Below, in pieces: positions 35,354 to 43,699 of a stretch of DNA of 64,000 nt. The notes beneath the pieces are model-generated. The model was not told the origin of the DNA. It searched no databases and saw nothing but the letters and a program-made list of their open reading frames with translations. The position numbers and the translations under genes were made by a program. How positions within the stretch are numbered: the stretch's first letter is position 1; every line of letters starts with the position of its first letter. This stretch comes from Gemmatimonadaceae bacterium (GTDB lineage: Bacteria > Gemmatimonadota > Gemmatimonadetes > Gemmatimonadales > Gemmatimonadaceae): positions 1 to 64,000 of the forward strand of contig DASUHB010000067.1 in assembly GCA_036273715.1 (NCBI GenBank), read 5' to 3'.

Positions 35354-35386
35354 GGAACAGACGTTCCCCTGACTTCTTGTCGTATA
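35354..35386 (+). promoter_or_regulatory. Possible ECF-type promoter of the MPE-sigma operon
   Basis: GGAAC at 35354-35358, as in many ECF -35 boxes, forms an inverted repeat with GTTCC (35363-35367). GTCGTATA at 35379-35386 could be the -10. The spacing is slightly long, so autoregulation by the operon's own sigma factor is only a suggestion. Confidence 0.3.
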
Positions 35387-35476
35387 ACCGAGCTCGGCAA
35401 GTCGGGAATAAACGGCTCAGTGCTCCGGTCTGGATGGAGGACAACGACCTCCATGCTTTCTACCGGAGACGGGCCG

Positions 35477-36796
35477 ATGAGTCATGAACACGATCGCGAC
35501 GTGCAGGATCGCCTGACGGGCGGCAACTACATCACCACATCGGAGACAGACGATGGCATCGATCGACGCGGCTTCCTGCGCTGCATGGCCTGGGCGGGCA
35601 CGGCGACCGTCTGGGCCATGGCCGGGGGCGTTCCCAAGTCCTTCCTCGCCAGCCGCATCCCCTTCCTAACGGACGCCGAGCGCGCGAGCATTTTCTTCGC
35701 GCAGATCAGCGACAGTCACATCGGGTTCAGCAAGCAAGCGAACAAGGATGTCACGGCAACGCTGCAGCAGGCCGTCGCGCGGGTCAACGCGCTGCCGCAA
35801 ACGCCGGCGCTGGTCCTGCACACGGGCGACATCACGCAACTCGCCAAACCCGACGAATTCGACACGGCGCACCAGGTCCTGAGCGGCCTCAAAAGCGACC
35901 GCGTATTTTACGTGCCTGGCGAACACGATGTCGCCACCGACAACGGCGCGTCGTATCTCGCGCGCTATGGCAAGGGGACGAAGGGCGGTGGATGGTACAG
36001 CTTCGATCATACGGGCGTCCACTTCATCGGGCTGGTCAACGTCCTGAATCTCAAAGCGGGCGGTTTAGGAACGCTCGGCGCGGAGCAGTTGGCGTGGCTC
36101 AAGAAGGACGTGTCCGGGCTGTCGAGCAGCACACCGATCGTCGTGTTTGCGCATATTCCGTTGTGGACGGTGTATCCGCAGTGGGGATGGGGCACCGACG
36201 ATTCGGAGCAGGCGCTCGGGCTCGTCAAGCGATTCGGCTCGGTGACGGTGCTCAACGGCCACATTCACCAGATCGTGCAAAAGGTCGAAGGCAACATGGC
36301 GTTCCACACGGCGATGTCGACGGCGTTCCCGCAGCCGGCGCCCGGCACCGCGCCGGCGCCCGGCCCGATGACGGTCGACGCCGGTCGCCTAACGAGCGTG
36401 TTGGGCATCGCGGATGTGACGTTCGTTCCGGGCCGGTCGCATCTAGCGATCGTGGACGCGACGCTGTCGGGGAAGCCGCCGGCGTTCGACGCGGCGGCGC
36501 AGGATGCGGCGCAGCGGCCCGCGGCGCGGCGCGCGCTCGTGCTCGGGCCCGACCAGATCGGCATCGACAACTTCCAGTTCTCGCCGGCCATCCTCACGGT
36601 GGCGCGCGGCACGACGGTCACCTGGATCAACAACGATGACGTCCCGCATCTCATCGTGAACGTCGAGCGGCGGTTCAAGCAGTCGCCGGTGCTGGATACG
36701 GGGCAGCGCTTCAGCGCGACGCTCGACCGGCCGGGCACCTACAAGTACTTCTGCTCGCTGCATCCCATGATGCAGGGCACGATCGTGGTCCACTAG
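35477..36796 (+). CDS. Tat-exported metallophosphoesterase fused to a cupredoxin domain
   Basis: 439 residues from ATG 35477 (GGAG upstream). Twin-arginine signal DRRGFLRCMAWAG (RR at 30-31). Calcineurin-like phosphoesterase motifs: SDSHIG (Asp79, His81), HTGDIT (Asp118), PGEHD (149-151, in place of GNHD), FAHIPL (His226) and NGHIH (261-264). A Pro-Ala linker leads to a plastocyanin-like domain from about 350 with NFQFSPAILTVARGTTVTW and the blue-copper ligands His391, Cys426, His429 and Met431/432. A phosphoesterase joined to a type I copper domain suggests a redox-linked periplasmic enzyme. Heads an operon with an ECF sigma pair. Confidence 0.88.
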   Translation: MSHEHDRDVQDRLTGGNYITTSETDDGIDRRGFLRCMAWAGTATVWAMAGGVPKSFLASRIPFLTDAERASIFFAQISDSHIGFSKQANKDVTATLQQAVARVNALPQTPALVLHTGDITQLAKPDEFDTAHQVLSGLKSDRVFYVPGEHDVATDNGASYLARYGKGTKGGGWYSFDHTGVHFIGLVNVLNLKAGGLGTLGAEQLAWLKKDVSGLSSSTPIVVFAHIPLWTVYPQWGWGTDDSEQALGLVKRFGSVTVLNGHIHQIVQKVEGNMAFHTAMSTAFPQPAPGTAPAPGPMTVDAGRLTSVLGIADVTFVPGRSHLAIVDATLSGKPPAFDAAAQDAAQRPAARRALVLGPDQIGIDNFQFSPAILTVARGTTVTWINNDDVPHLIVNVERRFKQSPVLDTGQRFSATLDRPGTYKYFCSLHPMMQGTIVVH

Positions 36797-36816
36797 CGGA
36801 GGGTCGCACCGGAGCA

Positions 36817-37341
36817 ATGGCCCAACGGACCGCCGACGGTTTCGAAGCGCGCATCCTGCCGCATCTGGACGACGCGTACACGCTCGCCCGCCACTTGTTA
36901 GGCGACGACCACGACGCGCAGGACGCCGTCCAGGATGCGGCCTTGCGAGCGTTCCGGCACTTTGCCGGCTTTCGCGGCGACAACGCGCGCGCCTGGTTTC
37001 TGTCGATCGTGCGCAACTGCTGTCACACGCTGCGCGCGGGGCGGGCGGTGGACCGGGCCACCGTTCCGTTCGGCGAACAGCACCTCGCGATCGTGCGCGA
37101 CACGGATCGCACGGACGCGGCAGCGATCGCCCAGTCCGATCGTGCGTTAGTCACGCAGGCGCTCGCCGAGATGCCGGTGGAGTTTCGCGAGGTGCTGGTG
37201 CTGCGGGAAGTGCAGGGTCTGTCGTACGCCGAGATCGGCGACGTCGTCGGCGTGCCGGCGGGGACGGTGATGTCGCGGCTGTCGCGCGGCCGGCGCCGGC
37301 TGGCGGAGAAGTTAGGCCTGACGGGCAAGGAGGCAAGCTGA
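36817..37341 (+). CDS. ECF RNA polymerase sigma factor
   Basis: 174 residues, 20 bp after the phosphoesterase. Region 2: HLDDAYTLARHLLGDDHDAQDAVQDAALRAFRHF and GDNARAWFLSIVRN. Region 4: ALAEMPVEFREVLVLREVQGLSYAEIGDVVGVPAGTVMSRLSRGRRRL. It directs polymerase to stress or envelope genes and is held by the next gene's product. The stop overlaps the anti-sigma start by one base (TGATG). Confidence 0.94.
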   Translation: MAQRTADGFEARILPHLDDAYTLARHLLGDDHDAQDAVQDAALRAFRHFAGFRGDNARAWFLSIVRNCCHTLRAGRAVDRATVPFGEQHLAIVRDTDRTDAAAIAQSDRALVTQALAEMPVEFREVLVLREVQGLSYAEIGDVVGVPAGTVMSRLSRGRRRLAEKLGLTGKEAS

Positions 37342-38117
37342 TGCAATGCGCTGAGTGCCGGGCCCTCCTCGATGCGTATCTGGACGCCGCGCTGCCCGAG
37401 GGCGAGCGGGCGGCGGTGCGCGAGCACCTGGCCGGCTGCGCCGAGTGCTCGCGCGAGCTTGCGGCGCTCGAGCGCGCGTCCTCTCTCGCGCAGGAGCATC
37501 TGGTGCACTATCGAGCGCCCGACGTGTTGAAGGCGCGCATCGCGAGCGCGATCGCCGGCGAGCGCGCCGAGCCGGCGGCGGGGCTGTCCTCACCGGCCGC
37601 CCGGTCGCGCCGCTGGTGGCCGCTGGTGGCGGCGGGCGTGCTGATCGCGCTGTCGAGCAGCGGCCTAACGTACGCGGTGCTGCGCGGCGCCGGCGGCACG
37701 GCGCAGATGGTGGCCGATGAGGTGCTGGCGAGCCACATCCGGTCGCTCATGCCCGGCCATCTGACCGATGTGCAATCGACCAGCGAACACAATGTGAAAC
37801 CGTGGTTCAACGGCCGGCTCGACCTGTCGCCGGCCGTGCCGACCCTCGATTCGGCCGGCTTTCCGTTAGTCGGCGGCCGGCTCGACTACGTCGATGGCCG
37901 CGTCGTCGCCGCGGTGGTGTACGGGCGGCGACAGCACCTGATCAACGTGTACTCGTGGCCGGAGCAGGGGCCTAACGAGGACGAGGCGACCGCGAGTGCG
38001 CGCGGCTATCACATGCTGCACTGGCGGTCGAACAACGTCGACTACTGGGTCGTGTCGGATCTCGAGTCGGGCGAGCTGGCGAAGTTCGTGGCGCTGTACA
38101 GGCGGACAGAAGGCTGA
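37341..38117 (+). CDS. Membrane anti-sigma factor with zinc-finger (zf-HC2) domain
   Basis: 258 residues. N-terminal cytoplasmic ZAS domain: CAECRALLDAYLDAALP and VREHLAGCAECSREL, with the H-x3-C-x2-C zinc motif. One transmembrane helix at about 91-112 (WWPLVAAGVLIALSSSGLTYAVL), then a periplasmic sensor domain ending HWRSNNVDYWVVSDLESGELAKFVALY. It binds the sigma factor and probably senses an envelope or oxidative signal. The last five codons are built from GGCGGACAGA repeats of the adjacent palindromic element, which may have changed the C terminus. Confidence 0.9.
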   Translation: MQCAECRALLDAYLDAALPEGERAAVREHLAGCAECSRELAALERASSLAQEHLVHYRAPDVLKARIASAIAGERAEPAAGLSSPAARSRRWWPLVAAGVLIALSSSGLTYAVLRGAGGTAQMVADEVLASHIRSLMPGHLTDVQSTSEHNVKPWFNGRLDLSPAVPTLDSAGFPLVGGRLDYVDGRVVAAVVYGRRQHLINVYSWPEQGPNEDEATASARGYHMLHWRSNNVDYWVVSDLESGELAKFVALYRRTEG

Positions 38118-38264
38118 ACAGGCGGACAGAGCCGGAGAAAGAACAGCGACAGGCGGACAGAAGGCGGACCACAGACGGACAGGGCGGGACAAGAACCAAA
38201 AAACTTTTCTTGGTGCTCTATCCGTCGTGTCCGTGCTTTGCCCGCTCTTCATGAGCGTAGATGC
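38103..38264. repeat. Long imperfect palindrome, element A (degenerate left arm)
   Basis: The right half 38205-38264 ends CTTCATGAGCGTAGATGC and matches elements B and C closely (TGTCCGTGCTTTGCCCGCTC). The left half is replaced by a run of near-tandem GGCGGACAGA units starting inside the anti-sigma gene. The centre is A/T-rich (AACCAAAAAACTTTTCTTGG). Non-coding apart from the overlap with the gene end. Confidence 0.65.
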
Positions 38265-38486
38265 CCGCTTTGCCTCGGCAGACCGCGCGCTTTACGGCAC
38301 TTGAATCAGTCGGTCAAATCGGTTGCCGGTGGACGGCTCAACGGAAGCATCTACGCTCATAGAGACACGGACAAAGCGCGGACACAACGGACACGGCAAG
38401 ACAATAACAAAAGTCTTTTTCTTGTTACTCTGTCCGCCGTGTCCGTGCTTTGTCCGCTCTTCATGAGCGTAGCTGCGGTTCACCAG
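38118..38486. other. Convergent intergenic region made of palindromic repeats
   Basis: 369 bp between the anti-sigma gene and the drug pump, almost entirely occupied by elements A and B. The roughly 80 bp between them has no recognisable content. No gene is called. The folded RNAs could terminate transcription from both sides. Confidence 0.7.
38347..38476. repeat. Long imperfect palindrome, element B (MITE-like, about 130 bp)
   Basis: The left end GCATCTACGCTCAT and right end ATGAGCGTAGCTGC are inverted copies. The arms carry GGACAAAGC.CGGACAC and its complement over about 60 bp each. The centre is A/T-rich (AACAAAAGTCTTTTTCTTGTT). It is related to element A next door and C at 55272. No coding capacity. 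It has the look of a miniature inverted-repeat element or a repeated structured RNA. Confidence 0.8.
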
Positions 38487-40073
38487 TCATCGTTTGCGCC
38501 GACGGGCTGCGTTGGCGTGGGAGACAGAAAGCCAACCGACGATGCCGCTTGCGAGGGCGAGCGCTGCGCCGGCGAGCATGACGATCTTGAAGCTGTCGAC
38601 GAACGAGGTGCCGATGGCGTGTTGGACGAGTCGTGATTGGTGGGGATCGAGGCCGTGCGGGACCGTCGCGGCGGCGAGGTCGATGTGTTGGCGCGCGAGG
38701 TCGTGTACGGCGGAGGGAGGGAGGTGCAGGGTCGCAACGCGCTGGTCCAGGGCGGGTCCGAATACGCGGCCGGCGATCACCGCCATGAGGGCGAGTCCCA
38801 GGACACCGGCGGAGCGTGCGACGGCGTTGTTGACGCCCGAGGCGACGCCGACGTTCCCGGCGGGTACGGCATTCATGACGCTCGTGGTCAACGGCGCGAC
38901 AGTTAGGCCGAGTCCGATGCCTAACACGGCGGCCGCCGGAAAGAACGTGCCCCAGTAGGATCCGCCGATGGATGGCCGCGCGAACAGCGCGAAGCCGGCC
39001 GCGACCACGGCGGGACCGATTCCCAGGAGCAGCGCGGCGCCGCAGCGCTCGAGGAGTGCGCCGGCCTGCTGCGACAGGAGGAACACCAGCACGGTCGTCG
39101 GCACCAGCGCCGCGCCGGCGGCTGTCGGCGAATAGCCCTGCACCTGAATCAGGTCGAACGGAACGAAGTACAGTGCGCCGCTCAAGGCGCCGTACAGCAG
39201 GAGCGTCAGCGCATTCGTTCCCGCGAACACGCGGTCGGTGAAAAGCGAGAGGGGAACCATGGGCGCGCGGCTGCGCCATTCGATCGCCAGGAATGCGGCG
39301 AGCACGATGGCCCCGCCTAACAGCGACCCCCACACCAGCGGGTGGTGCGCGCCGAGCCGCGGCATCTCGAGGGCGCCGGTGACGATGCCGGCGAGGCCGA
39401 TGGTGGCAGTCGCGGAACCCGGCCAGTCGAGCGCGCCGCGCGAGGCGTCGCGCGTTTCGGGGACGTGCATGGCGGACAGGATGATCACGAGCACGGCCAG
39501 CGGCGGATTGATGAAGAACACCCAGCGCCACGAGACGTGCTGCACGAGCCAGCCGCCTAACACGGGGCCGGCGGCGGGTGCGATGGCGGTGAAGGCGGAC
39601 CAGTTCCCGATCGCTCGCGCGCGGGCGTGTCCCTCGAAGCACGCGCCGAGGATGGCGAGGCTCCCGGGAATGAGGAGCGCCGCGCCGACCCCTTGAATCG
39701 CGCGGGCGATGACGAGCCAGGCGACGCCGGTGGCGAATCCACACGCCAGCGACGCGGCGCCGAAGATCGCCGTCCCTACGACATAAATTTTCCGGCGGCC
39801 GAGTTTGTCGCCTAACGCACCGCCGATGAGGAGGCAGCCCGCGAGCACCAGCGCGAACGACTCGACCATCCACTGCGCTTCGTCGCCGGTCGCGTGCAGC
39901 TGGCGTTGCATCACCGGGAGCGCGACGTTGACCACGGTCGTGTCGATGAACGCGATGCTGGAGCCGAGGATGGTCGTGGCGACGATCCAGCCGCCGTGCG
40001 CGCCGGATGCGGGCGCCCTCCGTCCGCCGGCCGCGCGGGCGCGCCGCGCGGCCGCGGTGTCGTGCGCCGTCAT
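38487..40073 (-). CDS. Drug:H+ antiporter, DHA2/EmrB-QacA type MFS (14 TM)
   Basis: 528 residues with about 14 helices. DHA2 marks: ILGSSIAFIDTTVVNVALPVMQ in TM1, GGALGDKLGRRKIY in loop 2-3, and motif C in TM5 (AIAPAAGPVLGGWLVQHVSWRWVFFINPP). Exports hydrophobic drugs by proton exchange. The start is 4 bp from the end of topoisomerase IB on the same strand, so the two may be co-transcribed. Confidence 0.93.
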   Translation of the reverse strand: MTAHDTAAARRARAAGGRRAPASGAHGGWIVATTILGSSIAFIDTTVVNVALPVMQRQLHATGDEAQWMVESFALVLAGCLLIGGALGDKLGRRKIYVVGTAIFGAASLACGFATGVAWLVIARAIQGVGAALLIPGSLAILGACFEGHARARAIGNWSAFTAIAPAAGPVLGGWLVQHVSWRWVFFINPPLAVLVIILSAMHVPETRDASRGALDWPGSATATIGLAGIVTGALEMPRLGAHHPLVWGSLLGGAIVLAAFLAIEWRSRAPMVPLSLFTDRVFAGTNALTLLLYGALSGALYFVPFDLIQVQGYSPTAAGAALVPTTVLVFLLSQQAGALLERCGAALLLGIGPAVVAAGFALFARPSIGGSYWGTFFPAAAVLGIGLGLTVAPLTTSVMNAVPAGNVGVASGVNNAVARSAGVLGLALMAVIAGRVFGPALDQRVATLHLPPSAVHDLARQHIDLAAATVPHGLDPHQSRLVQHAIGTSFVDSFKIVMLAGAALALASGIVGWLSVSHANAARRRKR

Positions 40074-40076
40074 TGC

Positions 40077-41105
40077 CTAACGGGACGCCGCGCCGGCGGC
40101 CTTGACCCGCGGACGCCGGCGCCGCTCCGGGAAATGCCGATCGAGAAACCGAAGCATGGCGCGCTCTTCCGGATAATGGCCGCCCGCCGTCTTGCCGCGC
40201 GCTCGGGGCAGAATCGTGTCGCCGTGGTCCATGTAGCGCGCGAGGACGATCGGGTGGATGTAGCTCGAGCGGCAGATGGCCGGCGTGTTGCCCAGTTCGG
40301 CCGCCACGAGCCGGATGGCCAGCACGACGTTCTTCTTCGCTTCGCGCGCGCTGCCCGCCGGGCCGAGGTCCGACAGCACCATTGCCGTCCGCAGCGTGCC
40401 GCCCCAGGTGCGAAAGTCCTTGGCTGTGTACCGGGCCGGCGTGAGGCGGCGCACGTAGTCGTTGACTTCGCGCTGCGTGAGGTTGTGCCAGACGCCGTCG
40501 GCGATGTATCGAAAGAGACGCGTGCCCGGCGTCTCGAGCAGCGCGCGCACCAGCGCGGCTAATGCCCGATCGACCACCACCCGACGCTGCTCCTTGTTGG
40601 ACTTGCCGCGGAAGGCGAACGCGATCGCGTTCCCGTCGACCTGGACATGGCGCTTGTTGAGCGTCGTGATGCCGAACGTATGATTCTCGCGCGTGTAGCG
40701 CTCGTTGCCCGGCCGGAAGAATCCCTTGCTGATGAGCCGCACGACGCCGGCCGCCACCCGGTCGCGCGTCAGCTCGCGGCCGCTGCCTAACTGAGTGTAC
40801 AGCGCGTCGCGGATCATCGGCAGGTCGTGCGCCAGTCGCCGGAGCCGATGGTACTTCCGCTGCTCCCGCTTCGCGACCGCGCGCTCGTGGTACCGGTATT
40901 GCTTGCGTCCCTTGACATCGAACCCCCACGCCTGGATCGCGGCGCGCGGACTCGCAGCGATGTGGACGTCGCGCCAGGCGGGCGGCACCCGCAACGCGTC
41001 GATCCGCGCGAGCTGCTTGCGGTCGCGGACCACGCGTCCCTGCGCATCCTCGTACCGAAAGCCCGTCGACGTCCCGCCGCGCCGCTTGATCCACTCACCC
41101 GTCAT
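40077..41105 (-). CDS. topIB: DNA topoisomerase IB (poxvirus-like)
   Basis: 342 residues from ATG 41105 with GGAG upstream; a longer frame to 41192 adds no conserved sequence. N-terminal domain: GTSTGFRYEDAQGR, LRVPPAWRDVHIAASP and GRKQYRYH. Catalytic domain: LISKGFFRPGNERYTRENHTFGITTL, RYTAKDFRTWGGT and the nucleophile Tyr282 in RSSYIHPIV. It relaxes both positive and negative supercoils by nicking and religating one strand without ATP. Size is normal for bacterial enzymes. Confidence 0.95.
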   Translation of the reverse strand: MTGEWIKRRGGTSTGFRYEDAQGRVVRDRKQLARIDALRVPPAWRDVHIAASPRAAIQAWGFDVKGRKQYRYHERAVAKREQRKYHRLRRLAHDLPMIRDALYTQLGSGRELTRDRVAAGVVRLISKGFFRPGNERYTRENHTFGITTLNKRHVQVDGNAIAFAFRGKSNKEQRRVVVDRALAALVRALLETPGTRLFRYIADGVWHNLTQREVNDYVRRLTPARYTAKDFRTWGGTLRTAMVLSDLGPAGSAREAKKNVVLAIRLVAAELGNTPAICRSSYIHPIVLARYMDHGDTILPRARGKTAGGHYPEERAMLRFLDRHFPERRRRPRVKAAGAASR

Positions 41106-41472
41106 GTCCAGGCTCCCGTGGCAAGAAGCAGTCCTCGTGGACTGGCAGGCTTCGGTGACGCCGTGCATTCGCAATGGCGTCTGCCCGGCCATCGCTTACG
41201 TCCGCATCTTCCTGGATCCGCACGGCGGAGGCCGCGTGCGGCGAGACCGCGGGCGCCGTGCTCGTGTTAGGCGACGCGATCGATGCGACGGGGACGCGCA
41301 TCCCGCTGGACCGCGTTGTACCGCTGTGCCGAGGGCGACGTCGTGGTCGTTGCGTCGCGTCCGGAGCTCTTCGGATGGGCGCGCGCGCTTTCGCCCAACG
41401 CTGGGCGCGCCATCTATCCGGGCTAGAAGTGCGTTGTTCGGCCCGGGATCGCTGGCTTGCTGTCGACGTGGC
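41106..41472. other. Gap without a confident gene; possible decayed fragment
   Basis: 367 bp between topIB and the multicopper oxidase, both minus-strand. On the plus strand two overlapping frames read like pieces of one protein (VLVLGDAIDATGTRIPLD near 41250-41310 and EGDVVVVASRPELFGWARA near 41330-41390, ending at a TAG near 41425), which would need a frameshift to join. I recognise no family, so this may be a pseudogene remnant or chance. Confidence 0.3.
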
Positions 41473-43365
41473 TCATCGAGCGAACACGACGTCCTGCCGC
41501 GAGAGCAGGCGTCCGTTCGCCGCTCGGACCTCGAGTGCCGCTCGACCCGTATCCGCCTCGGCGACGAGAAAATCGTAGGTCTCGCCGATCGACACCGGCT
41601 GTCGCGCGTCCACGCGAACGCGACGAGCGGCATTGACCGGATACGCGTCCTTCGCGATCGGAATCCATTGCAGATCACTGCCGGTGCTCGGTCCGCTCGT
41701 TCTCACGAGCTCGTACCGTATGAGGGGATTTCCAACCGTGATGTTCATCAACCGGAAGCGGTACGCCACATGCGCCCGCAGTTGGATTGGTGTCGACGTC
41801 TCGCCCGCATTGAGCATGACCGTTCCGTCCGGACGATTCCCGATGATGAACACGCGGTCGCGATCGGGATTCCAAGCTGCGCCGGAATCGAGCACGATGA
41901 GCGGGCCATACAAGCCACGCATTTGCTGGTACATCGCGTTGAGATGCGTGTGGTACATGTAGCTGCCGGGGCGCCGTGGCGTCACGAGCACAGGAAAGGA
42001 ATCGCCGGGCTCGACCGGCGGCTCCATCGCCCCCGGCATGCCGCTCATGCCCACCACGCCATCGGCGCCGGACTCGACTTCCAGCCCGTGCCAATGGATT
42101 TGCGTCGCCTGCGCGCTGTGATTGACGATCCAGATCCGCGTCGGCTCGCCGCGACGCAGAATGATGGCAGGACCGAGCACCGCGCTCGAATCGATGTCGC
42201 CGTGACCCGCATCGACGACGTACTCGAATTTGCCCGTCGTGTCGCCTAACGGAGCACCGGACTCGACGACCAACCGTACCGTGCGCCGCTCCCCCTGGTA
42301 CGGATGCCAGCCGGCGGGCGCGCGGATCCTGATCCCGAGCACGAGGCCGCCCATGTCCATGCCTTCGCGCGAGCCGCCGTCGGTTCGACCCGGCGGATAG
42401 CCGTTCAACTCGTGTTGCAGGCGCTGGTTCGGCGGCTCCACGGCAGGCGGCAGCGAGGGGTTGTCCACGACGTGAAAATTGATGTGGCAGTGAAAGATCC
42501 ATCCGCCCGGTCGATCGGCCAGCCACGCCACGTCCATGGTCCTGCCGGCGTGAAGATTTTCGGTGACCTCTTCGCGTTGTTGGTCGGACCAGTACACGGT
42601 GTCGCGAGCGAGGTCGCCGTGAGCGTTGATGCGAAAGAAGAAGCCGTGCAAGTGGAACGGATGCGGCTCGTCGCTGGCGTTGATCACGCGCCAGCGGATG
42701 GAGTCGCCCATGTTGTACGTTAGGCGTTCGGTGAACGGCCACGGCCGGCCGTTGATCGTGTAGATCCCATCGACATCCCTGGGGTTCGAGTCGCTGGTTT
42801 GCGATTCCCGCTCAATGACGAACACGCGATCGCGGCCGGCAGCGGCGCCGGGCGGGTCGACGATGAATGCGCCGTTGAGATGCTCATCATCCCGCCACCG
42901 GGTCCCGAACGACTCGCCATGGGTGGCGCCCCAGTAGTAGTACGTGCCTGGGGCGTCGGCCACGAAACGGGCGGTGCCGATTGCGTTAGGCGCGATGACC
43001 AGCGAGTCGAGCGGCGTCCGGCGGCGGGCGGACAGCCCGCGCACCACGAGCTCGGCCCCGGTGCGATTCTCGATCCGCGCCACGACGTGCGTGCCGAGCG
43101 GCACCCGGAGCATGGGCCCCGGATCCTCGAGCGCCTTTCCGGTTTCGCCGAACGCAAGGATCTGAATGCCGCGGCCCGCTGGCCCGTACGGGCGCCACTC
43201 GCCGGACTCGGCGACCAGGGAAACGGACTCGGTGCCGTCGGTTAGGCTGCCGGCAGGCGTCCGGCCGTCGTTGAATTCGATGGGCGGCGGATCGGGACGG
43301 GAAAGTTTCGTGGCCGCGGCGCCCAGGCCCAGGAAGACCAGGATCACGCCGGCAGACTGTCGCAT
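41473..43365 (-). CDS. Exported multicopper oxidase with permuted copper motifs
   Basis: 630 residues from ATG 43365; an N-terminal hydrophobic segment (SAGVILVFLGLGAAATK) serves as signal or anchor. All four HxH motifs of a multicopper oxidase are present but in unusual order: HPFHLHG (235-241) and HCHINFH (292-298) come before IHWHG (423-427) and YHTHLN (471-476). The type 1 site would be His235, Cys293 and His298; the usual Met/Leu axial position falls on Pro303. The N-terminal domain has YYYWGATHGESFG. The order recalls two-domain type C oxidases (T1 in domain 1) with extra domains. Divergent from the RND operon. Confidence 0.85.
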   Translation of the reverse strand: MRQSAGVILVFLGLGAAATKLSRPDPPPIEFNDGRTPAGSLTDGTESVSLVAESGEWRPYGPAGRGIQILAFGETGKALEDPGPMLRVPLGTHVVARIENRTGAELVVRGLSARRRTPLDSLVIAPNAIGTARFVADAPGTYYYWGATHGESFGTRWRDDEHLNGAFIVDPPGAAAGRDRVFVIERESQTSDSNPRDVDGIYTINGRPWPFTERLTYNMGDSIRWRVINASDEPHPFHLHGFFFRINAHGDLARDTVYWSDQQREEVTENLHAGRTMDVAWLADRPGGWIFHCHINFHVVDNPSLPPAVEPPNQRLQHELNGYPPGRTDGGSREGMDMGGLVLGIRIRAPAGWHPYQGERRTVRLVVESGAPLGDTTGKFEYVVDAGHGDIDSSAVLGPAIILRRGEPTRIWIVNHSAQATQIHWHGLEVESGADGVVGMSGMPGAMEPPVEPGDSFPVLVTPRRPGSYMYHTHLNAMYQQMRGLYGPLIVLDSGAAWNPDRDRVFIIGNRPDGTVMLNAGETSTPIQLRAHVAYRFRLMNITVGNPLIRYELVRTSGPSTGSDLQWIPIAKDAYPVNAARRVRVDARQPVSIGETYDFLVAEADTGRAALEVRAANGRLLSRQDVVFAR

Positions 43366-43699
43366 TGCAGATGTCACGGGGGGGTGAGGAAGGAGGGGTG
43401 CTGCACGCCGCTCTATAGTGAGACGAAAGTTCCCGATTGTCAAATCGTTCTAACGTTTGGTCTTCGGCGAAGGGCAACGCGTCTCGCGCAAGATGTCCAT
43501 TTCGGCATCGCTCGAACGTCGCTATTCAGACGGCGCGTCACTACTTCGTCCGTCGCCAAGCGATCGCCGATCGCCTGCGGCAACGTCCGATTCTTGTAAG
43601 AACCACATCGATCGAACGAGAAATTTCGCGGCGATGGAACCGCGCGAGCCTGAGCGCCGTTTGGGACATCAACGTATATCGCCTTCAGGACTACCGAGT
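43366..43699. other. Divergent spacer between multicopper oxidase and RND operon
   Basis: 334 bp, somewhat more A/T-rich than the surroundings. It must hold promoters for both directions. I see TATAGT near 43414 and an AGGA ribosome site before 43700, but no convincing paired -35/-10 and no clear operator. Frames continue upstream of the adaptor start without protein-like content. Confidence 0.5.

Noticed and set aside
35341-35360. TAATACTATAG-like sequence resembling a phage T7-type promoter
   Set aside because: Only part of the T7 consensus matches and no phage genes are present.
38101-38180. Near-tandem GGCGGACAGA units as a possible CRISPR array
   Set aside because: Units are about 10 bp and spacers irregular, with no cas genes; they belong to palindromic element A.
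38461-41094. An 877-codon open frame on the minus strand spanning the drug pump and topoisomerase genes
   Set aside because: It is Arg/Ala/Pro-rich, has no domain, and is out of frame with two clear genes on the same strand; long spurious frames are expected at this GC content.
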